Source of the DNA: Planctomycetota bacterium
GTDB taxonomy: Bacteria > Planctomycetota > UBA1135 > GCA-002686595
Assembly (NCBI GenBank): GCA_016712565.1
Contig: JADJQU010000001.1
Coordinates: 248,001-312,000, forward strand
Length of the DNA: 64,000 bases
Direction: 5' to 3'
Part shown: piece by piece, positions 33,379 through 42,632 of the stretch
Position numbering within the stretch: position 1 is the first letter of the stretch
Layout: every line of letters begins with the position of its first letter
Translations under genes and position numbers: made by a program
Notes under the pieces: generated by a model
Seen by the model: only the letters and a program-made list of their open reading frames with translations
Told to the model about the DNA's origin: nothing
The model's database searches: none

Positions 33379-35871
33379 ATGCTGGGGGCGATGTCCGAGG
33401 GTTCGAGAGGGTTCGAGGTCGAGGTCCTGCTGCGCGAGGCCGGCTGGATCCAGTCGCTGGCGCGCGGCCTCAGCGACCCGCGTCTGGACGCGCGCGATCT
33501 GGAGCAGGAGACCTGGCTCGCGGCCCTGAGGGCCCGACCGCATGCGTCCGAGGGCCTGCGGCCCTGGCTGGCCACGGTGATGCGCAATGCCGCCCGGGCC
33601 CTGGCCCGGGGCGAGGTCCATCGGCGCGACCGCGAAGACGTCGGCGCCCGGCCCGAAGCCCTGCCCTCCGCCGAGACCCTGGTGGAACGCGCCGATCTGC
33701 AGCGGGCCCTGGTGGCCCAGGTGCTCGCCCTGGAAGAGCCCTACCGCAGCACGGTGTTCCTGTGCTTCTACGAGGGACTTTCGCCCGCGGAAATCGCCCT
33801 GCGGCAGGGCGTCCCCGCGGGCAGCGTGCGCTCGCGACTGTCGCGGGCGCTGGCCCAACTGCGGCGCCGGTTGGACGAGCAGAGCGGCGGGGATCGCGCC
33901 CGCTGGCTCGCGGCTCTCGCCCCCCTGGCGTCCCCCGGCGCCGCGCCGATGGTTCTGGGAACACTGCTCATGAAGAAGATCGCCGTCGTGGTGCTGTGCG
34001 TCGTGCTCGCGGGCCTGGGCTGGTTCCAGTGGTCGAAGCGCCGCGCAGGTTCGGAGGCCGCGACGCCCACGGCCCAGGTGGGCCGACCCTCGGGGATTTC
34101 GGTGCCCGCCGAACCCGCGTCCGAGGGGGCGGCCTCCGTTCCCCTGGAGCCTGAGGTGCCCGCGGTTCGCCAGGCGCTCCCCTCGAGTGCCCCCGCGGCG
34201 CCCGCGCCGGGCCGGCGGCGGGTGCGCCTCCTGGACGAGCGCACCGGCGAGCCCGTGCCCGAGTTCCGTCTGGCCCTGCTGGGCGAGAGTTCTGGCACCA
34301 CGGACCTGGCCAGCGACCCACGGGGCGAGTTCGAGTTCGAGCTTCCCAGCGGCGCCGAAGCACGCTTCGATCTGGTGGAGAATCTCGGCGGCAACGACTT
34401 GATCCAGACCCGCCGCGACCAGGTGATTCCGGTGCGGGTCGCGCTCCCCTTGCCGAATCAGGCAGAGGCGGGGGGCGGGTTGGCCAAGGACCTGGAACTG
34501 CGCATTCCGGTCGGACCCACCTATCGCTTGCGCCTGGAGCCGCCTCCGGGGCACGGCTTCGAGGAACTGAGCGCCAGTCTGCGCGCATCCGATCCGCGCC
34601 GGGCCTTCGACGTGGCCCGCGCCGTGGTGCGTGCGGGTGCGGAGCCGTGGCTGCGTTTTCGGCCCGGGGCCAACTTCATGGCCGGCGGTCCGCCCTGGAA
34701 GCTCGAAGTGGTCACCGCCGACGGCCTGTGGAGCGCCGTGGCCCAGCTGGAGCAACTCGGGGGCGTCGCGCGCGATCCCGTGGTGCTCACCTTCGAGCCC
34801 CGGGCGCGGCTGTTCGGCCGCCTGCGGAGCGAGGACGGTGCCATCGTCGGCGGCCAGTGGGTGAGGCTCGAGCGCGAGGGGGCGTCCTTCGACAACCCCG
34901 CCAATCGTCCGCTGATGGTCCACGCCGACGCCCAGGGCGGCTTCGAGTTCCGTGCCCTGGCGCCGGGGCCGTGGAAGCTGCGCGTGGAAGTGGAGGAGTT
35001 CGAGGCCTGGCGGCAGGAACTGACGCTCGCCGCCCAGGAGGCGCGGGAGCTGGATCCGACCCTGAGGCGTCTGGCACCGGCCCAGCTGGCGCGGCTGGAG
35101 GGCAGCATCGAGTCGAGCACGGGCCGCTACAGCGATGCCGTGTACGTATCGATCTTCCCCATGGACGGCCGCGGGGGCCGTGGGGTCGACGTGACTTGGA
35201 CCGAGGTGGACGGCCGGCGCACGGGTCGCTTTGTCGTCGAGGACTTGAAGGTCGGCCGCTACACGGTCGTCGGCCGCGTGCCCGGCCTGCTGCGGGTGGA
35301 GCCGCGGCGCATCGAAGTCGAGGCCGGCGGTCCGCCCGTGCGATTCTCCGTGCTCGACGACGTGGAAACGGTCGCCTGGCACGTGCGCGCGCGCGCGGGA
35401 GATCGAGAACTGGAGAAATTCCGCGTCACGCTGGAAGCCGACGGCCTCGAGACCACCTCCACGGCCTCCCAGGGGCTGGCCGTGATCGAGCTCATTCCCC
35501 GCGGACAGCGCTGCGAATTCACGCTGCGCGCCGACGGATTTGCACCGAGCTTCGGCGAAGTGGAACCCGACGGAGCGACGTCGCCCGAGGAGCCCGCGCG
35601 CATCGAACTGCGACCGGGCTGGGGCACGGAAGTCACCGTGGTGGACGAATCCGGGCTTCCGCTGGCGGGCGCGCGGATCCACTTCGATGGGCAATTCGCC
35701 GCGGAAAGCGATGGGCGCGGCCGCGCCCGGGTCACCCTCGATCGCGAGCCCGCCACGGTCAGGGTCGAGTACCAGGATTGGGTGCTCGCCCCGGGCACGA
35801 CCATCGCGCAGGACACGGGCCGCTTCAGGACCTGGGAGCCCTGGCTCAAGGTGATCCTCAAGAAACCGTAG
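33379..35871 (+). CDS. ECF-type sigma factor fused through a TM helix to a large carboxypeptidase-regulatory-like region
   Basis: The protein is 830 aa. Residues 20-85 are sigma region 2 (D-A-R-D-L-E-Q-E-T-W-L-A-A-L, R-P-W-L-A-T-V-M-R-N). Residues 105-165 are region 4 (Y-R-S-T-V-F-L-C-F-Y-E-G-L-S-P-A-E-I-A, S-V-R-S-R-L-S-R-A). A single TM helix follows at about 199-217 (K-K-I-A-V-V-V-L-C-V-V-L-A-G-L). The remaining 600 residues are beta-rich repeats with carboxypeptidase-regulatory/Ig-like spacing (for example V-R-L-L-D-E-R-T-G-E-P-V-P-E-F-R). Predicted topology puts the sigma domain in the cytoplasm and the repeats outside. No separate anti-sigma gene is adjacent. It would be a membrane-bound, possibly self-regulated sigma factor. 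ATG 33391 is an alternative start. Confidence 0.9.
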   Translation: MLGAMSEGSRGFEVEVLLREAGWIQSLARGLSDPRLDARDLEQETWLAALRARPHASEGLRPWLATVMRNAARALARGEVHRRDREDVGARPEALPSAETLVERADLQRALVAQVLALEEPYRSTVFLCFYEGLSPAEIALRQGVPAGSVRSRLSRALAQLRRRLDEQSGGDRARWLAALAPLASPGAAPMVLGTLLMKKIAVVVLCVVLAGLGWFQWSKRRAGSEAATPTAQVGRPSGISVPAEPASEGAASVPLEPEVPAVRQALPSSAPAAPAPGRRRVRLLDERTGEPVPEFRLALLGESSGTTDLASDPRGEFEFELPSGAEARFDLVENLGGNDLIQTRRDQVIPVRVALPLPNQAEAGGGLAKDLELRIPVGPTYRLRLEPPPGHGFEELSASLRASDPRRAFDVARAVVRAGAEPWLRFRPGANFMAGGPPWKLEVVTADGLWSAVAQLEQLGGVARDPVVLTFEPRARLFGRLRSEDGAIVGGQWVRLEREGASFDNPANRPLMVHADAQGGFEFRALAPGPWKLRVEVEEFEAWRQELTLAAQEARELDPTLRRLAPAQLARLEGSIESSTGRYSDAVYVSIFPMDGRGGRGVDVTWTEVDGRRTGRFVVEDLKVGRYTVVGRVPGLLRVEPRRIEVEAGGPPVRFSVLDDVETVAWHVRARAGDRELEKFRVTLEADGLETTSTASQGLAVIELIPRGQRCEFTLRADGFAPSFGEVEPDGATSPEEPARIELRPGWGTEVTVVDESGLPLAGARIHFDGQFAAESDGRGRARVTLDREPATVRVEYQDWVLAPGTTIAQDTGRFRTWEPWLKVILKKP

Positions 35872-36344
35872 GGCACCTCCCCCGGTCCTGCGCGCCCCGC
35901 GACTCGCCCCCGCGTCGTTGGGTCTCCTCCGGGGAACTGCCGGGCGAATGCGCGTCGTCGCCGCGCCGTGTGGATCGCGGCCCCGGACCACCCACGGGGC
36001 CCCACAGGTTTCAGGGCGTGCTCGTGGAACCCCGCTCGGCAGTTCACCGTGCGGAGAGGGTCGCCGCGGGGGCGCGGGACCTCGGAATCGTCCCGGGGTG
36101 AAGCGGGCCGAGCGAATTCGAACATCCGCTTCGACGATCGAAGTGCGCTTCCGCCCGAGCGTGCTTCGCGCGGGCCCCGCAGGACCCTCGGCCCCTGCAA
36201 TCCAACGCGGCACGCGAGTTGCACTTCCTGCGGCGGTTCGGCTTTCGTCCCGCTGTGGGCGAGCCGCTTCGCCTCGAAGGGGACGGTGCTTCCACCGCCT
36301 CCTCCCCGGCGCGTTCCCACGGGCGCCTTGAGGACGTCCAAGCC
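35872..36344. other. Noncoding gap of 473 bases
   Basis: No frame here has credible coding character, and I see no strong hairpin. It presumably holds the 3' end of the ECF-fusion transcript and the promoter of the Gly-rich lipoprotein gene. The open frame beginning at 36219 is only an upstream extension of that gene. Confidence 0.6.
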
Positions 36345-39300
36345 ATGCATTGCCAGAACTCCAGATCCGCGCTGTTCTCCGGCTTTCTCGCGCCGCTCGC
36401 CGCGAGTGGGCTGATCCTCGGTTGCTCTGGTGGTGGCGGCGGAACCGACGGTGAGGAGTTTCTGGTCCAGAGCGTGAACCTGGCGCAGAACAGCATCTGG
36501 GCGATCAACAGGCCGATCACGATCCAATTCACTGCGCCCGTCGACTTCTCGTCGGTCAGCCTGAACGCGGTCAACATCCGTCAGGTCGGCGGAGCACCAG
36601 CCGTGGGCGAATTCCTGCAGCTCGACGCCACCACAATCGCGTTCCAGCCGGTGTGCCCCAGGCTGTCGGATCTTTCGGACGCGGGGTTCCGGCCCGGAGG
36701 AGTGCAGTACGAATTGAACCTGCAGGGCAATTCGGCGTACTCGGTGCGTTCCATGGACGGCCAGCGTGTCGCAAACAGCGAGCAGCGCCTGTTCCGCACG
36801 CCGGATTTCCACGATCCGGCCGGGTTGTTCTTCGACAGCGTCGTGGGCTCGCCGGTGCCGGTCATTCGCTCCGCAGGCTCCGCGGACACCGAAGCCAGCC
36901 ACGTGGAGCTCGGCGGCGATCCGGGGGCGCGCGTCTATTTCGAGCGCGAAGCGTCCGGCGTCGTCGCGCTCGAGGGCGGCTTCCAGCTGCCCCTGAACCT
37001 GCAGAGCGATCGGAACTCGCAGATCGCCCTGATCCTCGCCTTCAACCAACCGGTGGATCCCAGCACCGGCAACATCAACGCAACCCGCCTGCGGCTGGAG
37101 TACCTGGACCAGACCGGAAACTGGCAGACACTGGAGTCGCGACTCGCGCTCTCGGAGAACTGCTCGGGCCCCGGCGCCCGGGTGCGCATCGAGCCTCAGG
37201 GGGCGCTGCCCCCCGGCGCCCGCCTGCGCTGCATCCTCGCCGCGGACTTCCGCGACATCGCCGGCGAAATCAACACGATCGCGCAGACGGACTTCGCGCC
37301 GGCTCAGACCGCGAATGCCCCCGCGGTGCTCGGCGATGCGCTCGAGGAGGAGTTTATCGGTTCGGGGACGGCGGCCGGCTCGCGCGAGGATCCGACTCCG
37401 CCGCTAGGACTTCCGCGGGCGATTTGGGGGGACGGAGCACTGTCAACCGCCTTCGGCTTCAGCGGTACGGGCGGGCCGGGAGGCGACTTCGACTTCGAGG
37501 TGAAGGCAGGACAGGTGTTCGTGCTGGACACCGCGAGCACGGTCATCACCGGCGGCCCGAACTTCGTGGCGACCCACCAGCAGGTTGTCGTGGGCGGCGT
37601 CGTCGACGTCCGCAATTTCCGCATCGGCCAGGGCGGCACCATCAGGATCCAAGGCCGTGACCCGGTGAGGATTCTGGCTTCCGGCACTGTGCAGATTCTC
37701 GGCACGATCGAGGTCAGCGGCACGGACTCGAGGGGCGTCAGCACCCTGGGCACGACCAACATCCCCGAGCCCGGCGCGCCCGGCGTTGCGGGCGGCGGCA
37801 GCGGGGGTACCGGCAGTCCCTTGACGCATGCTTCCTCACCGAAGGGCACGGAGGGCGAGGGGGCCTTCGGCCTTTCCGACCTGGGCGGCGGCGGCGGCGA
37901 GGCCTCGTTCTGGACCGGCGGCCCGAACAATGAGGACGCCCGCCGCGGCACCGGCGGGGGCGGTGGGCGTCTGGGGCTCGATCAGATCAACCCGGCCACC
38001 GGCATGCCGGATCAGACGTTCATCGGCCTCGACGCCGAGCCCGGGTTCAACAACCTGTTCGTTCCTGGCTTCAACGTGCCCGCGCCGATCGGTGTCGTCA
38101 GCGGCACCGCGCCTCCCAAGGGGGGCGCCGCCGGTCCTTCGCCCATGGCCGACGGGAACCCCGCCGACGATTTCCACGGAGCGGCCTTCGACTCCATCTC
38201 GGGCTCTGTCGTGATGGGCGAGCTTCTGCGTCCCTGGGCCGGGGCCGGCGGCGGTGGGGGCGGCGACGCAATCTTCTCCAACGGCACTCCTTTCCCTGTC
38301 TTGCCCTTCGTCAACTGGGGCGATGAGAAGGGTGCGGGCGGAGGCGGGGCGGGGGGATCTCTGCAAATCCTCGCGCTCGGCACCATCCGCTTCGGCCCCA
38401 CGGGCTCGATCAAGTGCCGTGGGGGCACGGGGGGCGGGGGCGAGAACACGCTGTTCATCAATCGCGTCGGCGGTGGTTCCGGCGGCGGCTCCGGCGGCCA
38501 CGTGATCCTGCAGACAGCGGCAAAGATCGACTTCACGGCAGCGGTTTCGACGGCACAGGTGTCGATCCTCGCGACCGGGGGCCAGGGCGGCGCCGGTGCA
38601 GGCAACCTCGGTGGAGCGAAGCCCGGCTCCGGTGGCAGCCAGGAAACCACGCCGCTCGCCGACGCCTGCCCGGCCGCCTTCCCGCTGACCCAGTGCCTCG
38701 GACCGATCTCGGGGGCCGGTGGGGACGGCGGTCCGGGGATCATCCAGTTGCACACGCCCCATGGATTGGGCGGTGGGGACATCCTGCTCCCGCCCGGACG
38801 AACGTTGGCCGATCTTTGCAAGCCAAGGCCCGTGGCGGCCTCCGCCACGCAGCGACTGATCCCCAGCTTCGGGCGTGCCTCCATCGCGCGGTCCGTGTGG
38901 ATTCCCATGGGCGTCGGCGGCTTCGACCCGGGCGCCGTCGGTGCTCCGTACTTCAAGCCCGCGACCTTCGCGCTGGAGGGTGTCGACCCGAGCACGGGCC
39001 GGGTGGCCACCACCGCGGGCCGCGTCGACCTGGGTTCCGCCGTGTTGGGGCCTGCGAGCATCGAAGTGGCGCCCGCCTTGCCGTTCATCACACTCTCGGG
39101 GCGATCGATCGTCATGGACGCGAGTCCCCTCCTGGCTCCGCCGGCGACCCGCAAGTACCTGCTCGACAACCCGGGCCTGCTCAAGCGCAGCACCTTGCGT
39201 CTGGCACAGGTCGGCGTGCCGGCGAATCACGAGCGCTTCGACGTGGTGTCCGCCGTCTACGACGCGAACTCGGTGCCCCCGACGCTGACCCTCACCACCT

Positions 39301-39659
39301 CGGGCGCCGAACCGCCCCTGACCTCCTTCGGCGCCGCGGGTGGAGTGACGGCGGAGTTGATCCCGACGCACTTCAAGGTGACGACGGGGGGCCAGTTGGA
39401 TTCGCTGCCGGACTCCGCCGCGGTCTACCTGAAGTTCCAGGCCGCTCCGGCCACCTCGAGCGGCGTGCCGGACACGAACGCGGCGGTTCCCTCCCTGCCG
39501 GGTTCCGATGCCGCCGTGCTCAACGCCCACCCCAACAACGCCGCCTTCCGGTTCCTGCGCTTCCAGGTGGAGTTCGACATCGATGCGCTGAACCAGGGCA
39601 TTTCCCCCCTGACCCCGCTGCCTGCCCTCGATTTCCTGCGCTTGCCGTTCCGGTACTAG
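36345..39659 (+). CDS. Giant Gly-rich surface lipoprotein with Ig-like N-terminal domain
   Basis: The protein is 1104 aa from ATG 36345. Lipobox L-I-L-G-C (Cys at about residue 25) is followed by G-G-G-G-G. An N-terminal bacterial Ig-like (Big_5-type) domain starts about residue 38 (I-T-I-Q-F-T-A-P-V-D). A further beta-rich region follows. The middle part, about residues 480-800, is strikingly Gly-rich with repeated G-G-G-G-G/A/D blocks resembling beta-helix or Gly-rich surface proteins. The C-terminus returns to beta-rich sequence and ends F-L-R-L-P-F-R-Y. Likely a cell-surface structural or adhesive protein. It lacks the C-terminal module shared by other exported proteins here, consistent with lipid anchoring instead. 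Confidence 0.88.
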   Translation: MHCQNSRSALFSGFLAPLAASGLILGCSGGGGGTDGEEFLVQSVNLAQNSIWAINRPITIQFTAPVDFSSVSLNAVNIRQVGGAPAVGEFLQLDATTIAFQPVCPRLSDLSDAGFRPGGVQYELNLQGNSAYSVRSMDGQRVANSEQRLFRTPDFHDPAGLFFDSVVGSPVPVIRSAGSADTEASHVELGGDPGARVYFEREASGVVALEGGFQLPLNLQSDRNSQIALILAFNQPVDPSTGNINATRLRLEYLDQTGNWQTLESRLALSENCSGPGARVRIEPQGALPPGARLRCILAADFRDIAGEINTIAQTDFAPAQTANAPAVLGDALEEEFIGSGTAAGSREDPTPPLGLPRAIWGDGALSTAFGFSGTGGPGGDFDFEVKAGQVFVLDTASTVITGGPNFVATHQQVVVGGVVDVRNFRIGQGGTIRIQGRDPVRILASGTVQILGTIEVSGTDSRGVSTLGTTNIPEPGAPGVAGGGSGGTGSPLTHASSPKGTEGEGAFGLSDLGGGGGEASFWTGGPNNEDARRGTGGGGGRLGLDQINPATGMPDQTFIGLDAEPGFNNLFVPGFNVPAPIGVVSGTAPPKGGAAGPSPMADGNPADDFHGAAFDSISGSVVMGELLRPWAGAGGGGGGDAIFSNGTPFPVLPFVNWGDEKGAGGGGAGGSLQILALGTIRFGPTGSIKCRGGTGGGGENTLFINRVGGGSGGGSGGHVILQTAAKIDFTAAVSTAQVSILATGGQGGAGAGNLGGAKPGSGGSQETTPLADACPAAFPLTQCLGPISGAGGDGGPGIIQLHTPHGLGGGDILLPPGRTLADLCKPRPVAASATQRLIPSFGRASIARSVWIPMGVGGFDPGAVGAPYFKPATFALEGVDPSTGRVATTAGRVDLGSAVLGPASIEVAPALPFITLSGRSIVMDASPLLAPPATRKYLLDNPGLLKRSTLRLAQVGVPANHERFDVVSAVYDANSVPPTLTLTTSGAEPPLTSFGAAGGVTAELIPTHFKVTTGGQLDSLPDSAAVYLKFQAAPATSSGVPDTNAAVPSLPGSDAAVLNAHPNNAAFRFLRFQVEFDIDALNQGISPLTPLPALDFLRLPFRY

Positions 39660-40133
39660 CGGGCTGGGCCAGAAGCGCGCCGACCAAGTCGGCCCGCCCG
39701 CGGCGCCCTGGGGGCTGAACTAGAACAACTTGTCACGCAAATCCCCCGTGGGACCGGCTTAGCTTGCCGTCGAGCGCGGCAGGAGCGCGCGTCCTCAATG
39801 CGAGCGGGGACGTGCGCCGGGAAGCCTGCGGCGCTTGATCCGGAGGCCGACAGCTCGGCAAGGAGCTGTCGGCCTCACTCTTTTCCTGGCCGTTACAGCG
39901 CGAACCCACGGAATGCCTCCGAGACGGCAAGGGTGCGATCGGCGGGCCGTCCTCGCGGCTCCGGAGCCCGGCCGGTTGCGAACAGGGTCGGTCGGTTCAC
40001 GAGGCTTCCTCGGGAGACCGCGGGAGGCCTCGGGGGGATTTCCCGGGCCGGGTTGACGGCCTACCCAGGCCCCCTAGACTCGAACGTGCGTCGAGGAACG
40101 GGGCAGACGGGACTCGCAACCGGAGGATGGGTC
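39660..40133. other. Intergenic region with terminator and promoter sites
   Basis: These 474 bases contain a GCCGAC-CAA-GTCGGC mini-hairpin near 39681-39695 and the strong terminator at 39843-39884. The remainder (39885-40133) is the presumed leader of the FG-GAP gene, which ends in a clear GGAGG ribosome-binding site at about 40121. No gene is visible here. Confidence 0.6.
39843..39884 (+). terminator. Strong rho-independent terminator
   Basis: A perfect 14-bp stem (GAGGCCGACAGCTC at 39843-39856 pairing with 39863-39876) closes a 6-base loop, GGCAAG, and is followed by ACTCTTTT on the plus strand. It lies 184 bases past the Gly-rich lipoprotein stop and would end that transcript before the FG-GAP gene. 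Confidence 0.85.
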
Positions 40134-41696
40134 ATGATCGGCAAAGGTCTGGCGGCAGCGGCGGCATTCTTGACCCTGTGCGGAGCCGGCTCGGGACAGG
40201 GCTCGGTCTTCCCGGTGAGCTATTGGTACCCGGCGGGCAGCTCGCCGACGGGTTGCGTGCTGCGGGACCTGAACCACGACAACGTGCTCGACTTCCTCGT
40301 GGCCAACTACACCGCGGACAATGTCTCGGTGTACCTGGGCGCGGGTGGCGGGCTCCGGAATCCCCTCTCGCCGGTGCAGGTGGGTGGGACGCCGCGCACG
40401 CTCGCCGTGGCGGACATGAACGGCGACACCCATCCGGATCTGCTGGCCTTGCTTTCGAGCGCCGGGCAGGTGGCCGTGCTTTTGGGCGACGGGCTGGGCG
40501 GCTTCGGTGCACCGACGCTGTTCGCCACCGGGGCCTTCCCGGTGGCGATCGATGTGGGTGACTTGAACGCCGACGGGAAGCTGGACGTGGTGACCGGCGA
40601 TCAGGCGGACAATGGACTGTCGGTGCTCCTGGGCAACGGCCTGGGGGGCCTGGGCGCGCCCACTGCGTTCTTCACGGGCTTTGCCCCCGAGCACATCCGC
40701 CTCGCCGACATGGACGGCAACGGCAGCTTGGATTGCGTGGCGGCTTGCTGGCTCGACAACCGCGTGACCGTCTCCCTGGGAGATGGGAACGGCAACTTGA
40801 GCCTGTCCGGCGGCGGCGGGGTCTCGACGCCCAAGGGGCTCGACGTGGGCGACCTCAACGCCGACGGCCGCCCCGACGTCGTGGTGGCGAGCTCGCAGAC
40901 CGACTCCGTGTCCGTGTTCCTGAACAATGGCGGCGGCGGACTGCTGCCGCCCCAGGTGCACTGGCTGCGGGCCGCGGCCGACTATCCGACCACGGCCCTG
41001 CTGGCGGACGCCAACGGGGACGGTCGCGACGACATCATCACCTGCGAGGCCGGCTCGCGGACGATCACGGTCCTGGTGAACGTGGGCGGCGGCGAGTTCG
41101 ATTTCGCCCACACTTCGCCGGTGATCGAGGCGGCCTACAACGGCGTGAGCGCCGACCTCAACGGGGACGGACTCGCGGACGTGGTCACCTCGCACCAGAT
41201 CGAGGGCAGCCTCCGCGTGCACCTGGGGGACGGGACCGGATCCTGGGAGCTCTATTGCACACCGAAGACCAATTCCCTGGGCTGCGCGCCCAGGATCGAA
41301 GCGGTCGGCACGCCCAGCGTCACCAACGCGAGGCCGTTCACGGTGGTCGTGACCAACGTGCTCAACTCGAAGCCGGGGATGTTCCTGTACACGGTGAACG
41401 GCGGGCACCTGGCAACGCCTTTCCAGGGCGGGACGCTGTGCCTGGGGCCCACGCCCATTCGGCGCACGCCCGGCATGGGCTCGGGGGGCGAGGTGTTCCC
41501 GCCGCAGAACTGCACGGGCAGCTACGCGCTCGACTTCAACGCCTTTGCCCAGGGGCTTGCGGGCGGCACGCCGGCACCGGGTCTCTTGGTCCTGGGCAAC
41601 AGCTACCAACTGCAGGCCTGGAGCCGCGACAACGGGTTCCCGTTCCCCAACAACACGGGCCTTTCGGCGGCCCTGGACGTGACGCCCCGACTCTGA
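40134..41696 (+). CDS. Secreted FG-GAP/VCBS repeat protein with shared C-terminal module
   Basis: The protein is 520 aa with a signal peptide to about residue 22. Seven or so FG-GAP/VCBS-type repeats carry the calcium-binding core D-x-N-x-D-x-x-x-D (for example D-L-N-A-D-G-K-L-D, D-M-D-G-N-G-S-L-D, D-L-N-G-D-G-L-A-D) and should fold as a beta-propeller. From about residue 374 (Y-C-T-P-K-T-N-S-L-G-C) the C-terminal module follows, with N-S-K-P-G-M-F-L-Y and P-F-Q-G-G-T-L-C. GGAGG lies 8 bases before ATG 40134, a clear ribosome-binding site. The protein is probably extracellular or outer-surface. Confidence 0.93.
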   Translation: MIGKGLAAAAAFLTLCGAGSGQGSVFPVSYWYPAGSSPTGCVLRDLNHDNVLDFLVANYTADNVSVYLGAGGGLRNPLSPVQVGGTPRTLAVADMNGDTHPDLLALLSSAGQVAVLLGDGLGGFGAPTLFATGAFPVAIDVGDLNADGKLDVVTGDQADNGLSVLLGNGLGGLGAPTAFFTGFAPEHIRLADMDGNGSLDCVAACWLDNRVTVSLGDGNGNLSLSGGGGVSTPKGLDVGDLNADGRPDVVVASSQTDSVSVFLNNGGGGLLPPQVHWLRAAADYPTTALLADANGDGRDDIITCEAGSRTITVLVNVGGGEFDFAHTSPVIEAAYNGVSADLNGDGLADVVTSHQIEGSLRVHLGDGTGSWELYCTPKTNSLGCAPRIEAVGTPSVTNARPFTVVVTNVLNSKPGMFLYTVNGGHLATPFQGGTLCLGPTPIRRTPGMGSGGEVFPPQNCTGSYALDFNAFAQGLAGGTPAPGLLVLGNSYQLQAWSRDNGFPFPNNTGLSAALDVTPRL

Positions 41697-41808
41697 GCGG
41701 CCCTCCGCCGGGGCTTACCGGCCCTGTCCCGTTGGAGGGAGCCTGCAGCCGAGGCTCGCGGCGGGAGAGAGCGGCGCGCCCTGGGAACCGGGCCCCAGGA
41801 AACCAATC

Positions 41809-41836
41809 GGCGGGAGGAGCCGAAGCTCCCCCCGCC
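41809..41836. terminator. Hairpin between convergent genes, UUCG tetraloop on the minus strand
   Basis: GGCGGGAGGAGC (41809-41820) and GCTCCCCCCGCC (41825-41836) pair with one mismatch around CGAA. On the minus strand the loop reads C-UUCG-G, an especially stable tetraloop. It lies between the stop of the FG-GAP gene (41696) and the stop of the convergent gene (41882) and could serve both. No U-run follows. Confidence 0.55.
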
Positions 41837-41881
41837 GACATGGGCGCGCAAGGCGCGCGCCGTCGATTCTCGGTCCGTCGG

Positions 41882-42394
41882 TCAGGTGGCGGAATAGCGC
41901 GTGCCGCGCCGTTCGCCCTGGGTCTTGACCTTGCCCTCGTCGATCAGCTTGCGCATCACCGGCCGCAGGCTCACGGCGTCGGTGGAGAATTGCTTGGTGA
42001 TCGACTCGGAATTGCTGCCGGGGTTGCTGCGCAGGTACGCCAGCAGGTCGTTGGCGTCCGGCGCCGCGTAGTGGGGGCCGTTCTCGGTATTGGCGGCGCG
42101 AGCGCGACTCGGCGCGCGGCCGCGACCCCTCGAGCCCTGGGCTCCGCGCGGGGCCTTGGTGGTCACGCCGCACAGGCCCAGGCAGGCGCTGACGTTGCCG
42201 CGGGCCTCGTCGAGGGACTTGCGCAAGACCGGGTCGTCGGTGGCGCCGATGGACCTTTCGAGGTTCTTGAGCGCCGCCTTCATGTATTTCACGGCCGGAT
42301 TGGCCTTGATCTTCTTGCGCTCGGCGCGCTCCCTGATGGCGGCGATCTTGGCTTCAAGCTGTTTGATTTTGTCGTCGGTGGACAGACGCGGCAT
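41882..42394 (-). CDS. Coiled-coil protein with C-terminal winged-helix-like domain
   Basis: The protein is 170 aa. A basic helix (D-K-I-K-Q-L-E-A-K-I-A-A-I-R-E-R-A-E-R-K) forms the N-terminal 40 residues. The middle is Arg/Gly/Ala-rich. The C-terminal 60 residues look like a small winged helix (L-L-A-Y-L-R-S-N-P-G, S-I-T-K-Q-F, L-R-P-V-M-R-K-L-I-D-E-G-K-V, then a G-x-R-R-G-T-R-Y wing). DNA or RNA binding is likely. The ATG at 42394 has GGAG 8 bases upstream. An upstream in-frame ATG at 42475 lacks one. An AT-rich leader precedes it. Confidence 0.83.
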   Translation of the reverse strand: MPRLSTDDKIKQLEAKIAAIRERAERKKIKANPAVKYMKAALKNLERSIGATDDPVLRKSLDEARGNVSACLGLCGVTTKAPRGAQGSRGRGRAPSRARAANTENGPHYAAPDANDLLAYLRSNPGSNSESITKQFSTDAVSLRPVMRKLIDEGKVKTQGERRGTRYSAT

Positions 42395-42428
42395 GATTTG
42401 ACTCCGTTGTACGGGTGTGGGGGCAATT

Positions 42429-42458
42429 ACAATAGGCAACTGAATCGCGGGAGTCCAC
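42429..42458 (-). promoter_or_regulatory. Possible sigma-70-type promoter for the winged-helix gene
   Basis: On the minus strand GTGGAC (42458-42453) and TATTGT (42434-42429) are separated by 18 bases and lie about 35 bases before ATG 42394, in a stretch far more AT-rich than its surroundings. The match to TTGACA/TATAAT is only partial. Confidence 0.3.
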
Positions 42459-42517
42459 GGTTGCGTGCGTTTCATTTGGAATGCAGCACTTTCGGTCAGG
42501 CGCTTCCCGGATATTGG

Positions 42518-42536
42518 AATTGAAGTGTGAATTGAA
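42518..42536. repeat. Two direct copies of AATTGAA, 12 bases apart
   Basis: AATTGAA occurs at 42518-42524 and 42530-42536 upstream of the winged-helix gene, in the only AT-rich patch of this neighbourhood. The spacing of roughly one helical turn could make it an operator, but this is speculative. Confidence 0.35.
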
Positions 42537-42632
42537 TTCGTAGTCGAGGCCAGTCAGATGACAACGCGTCCATGGATTGGGGGGGGCGGCCGGCCTGTGG
42601 TTGCGCCCCGGACCGGCCCGGAGGCGCGAATC

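Noticed and set aside
36219..36344. Extra 42 N-terminal residues on the Gly-rich lipoprotein
   Set aside because: The lipoprotein signal starts at ATG 36345; the upstream part is polar and unlike an export signal.
37790..38680. Repeats in the Gly-rich gene as a mobile or CRISPR-like array
   Set aside because: They are codon-level GGC/GGG-type repeats within one reading frame, explained by glycine content.
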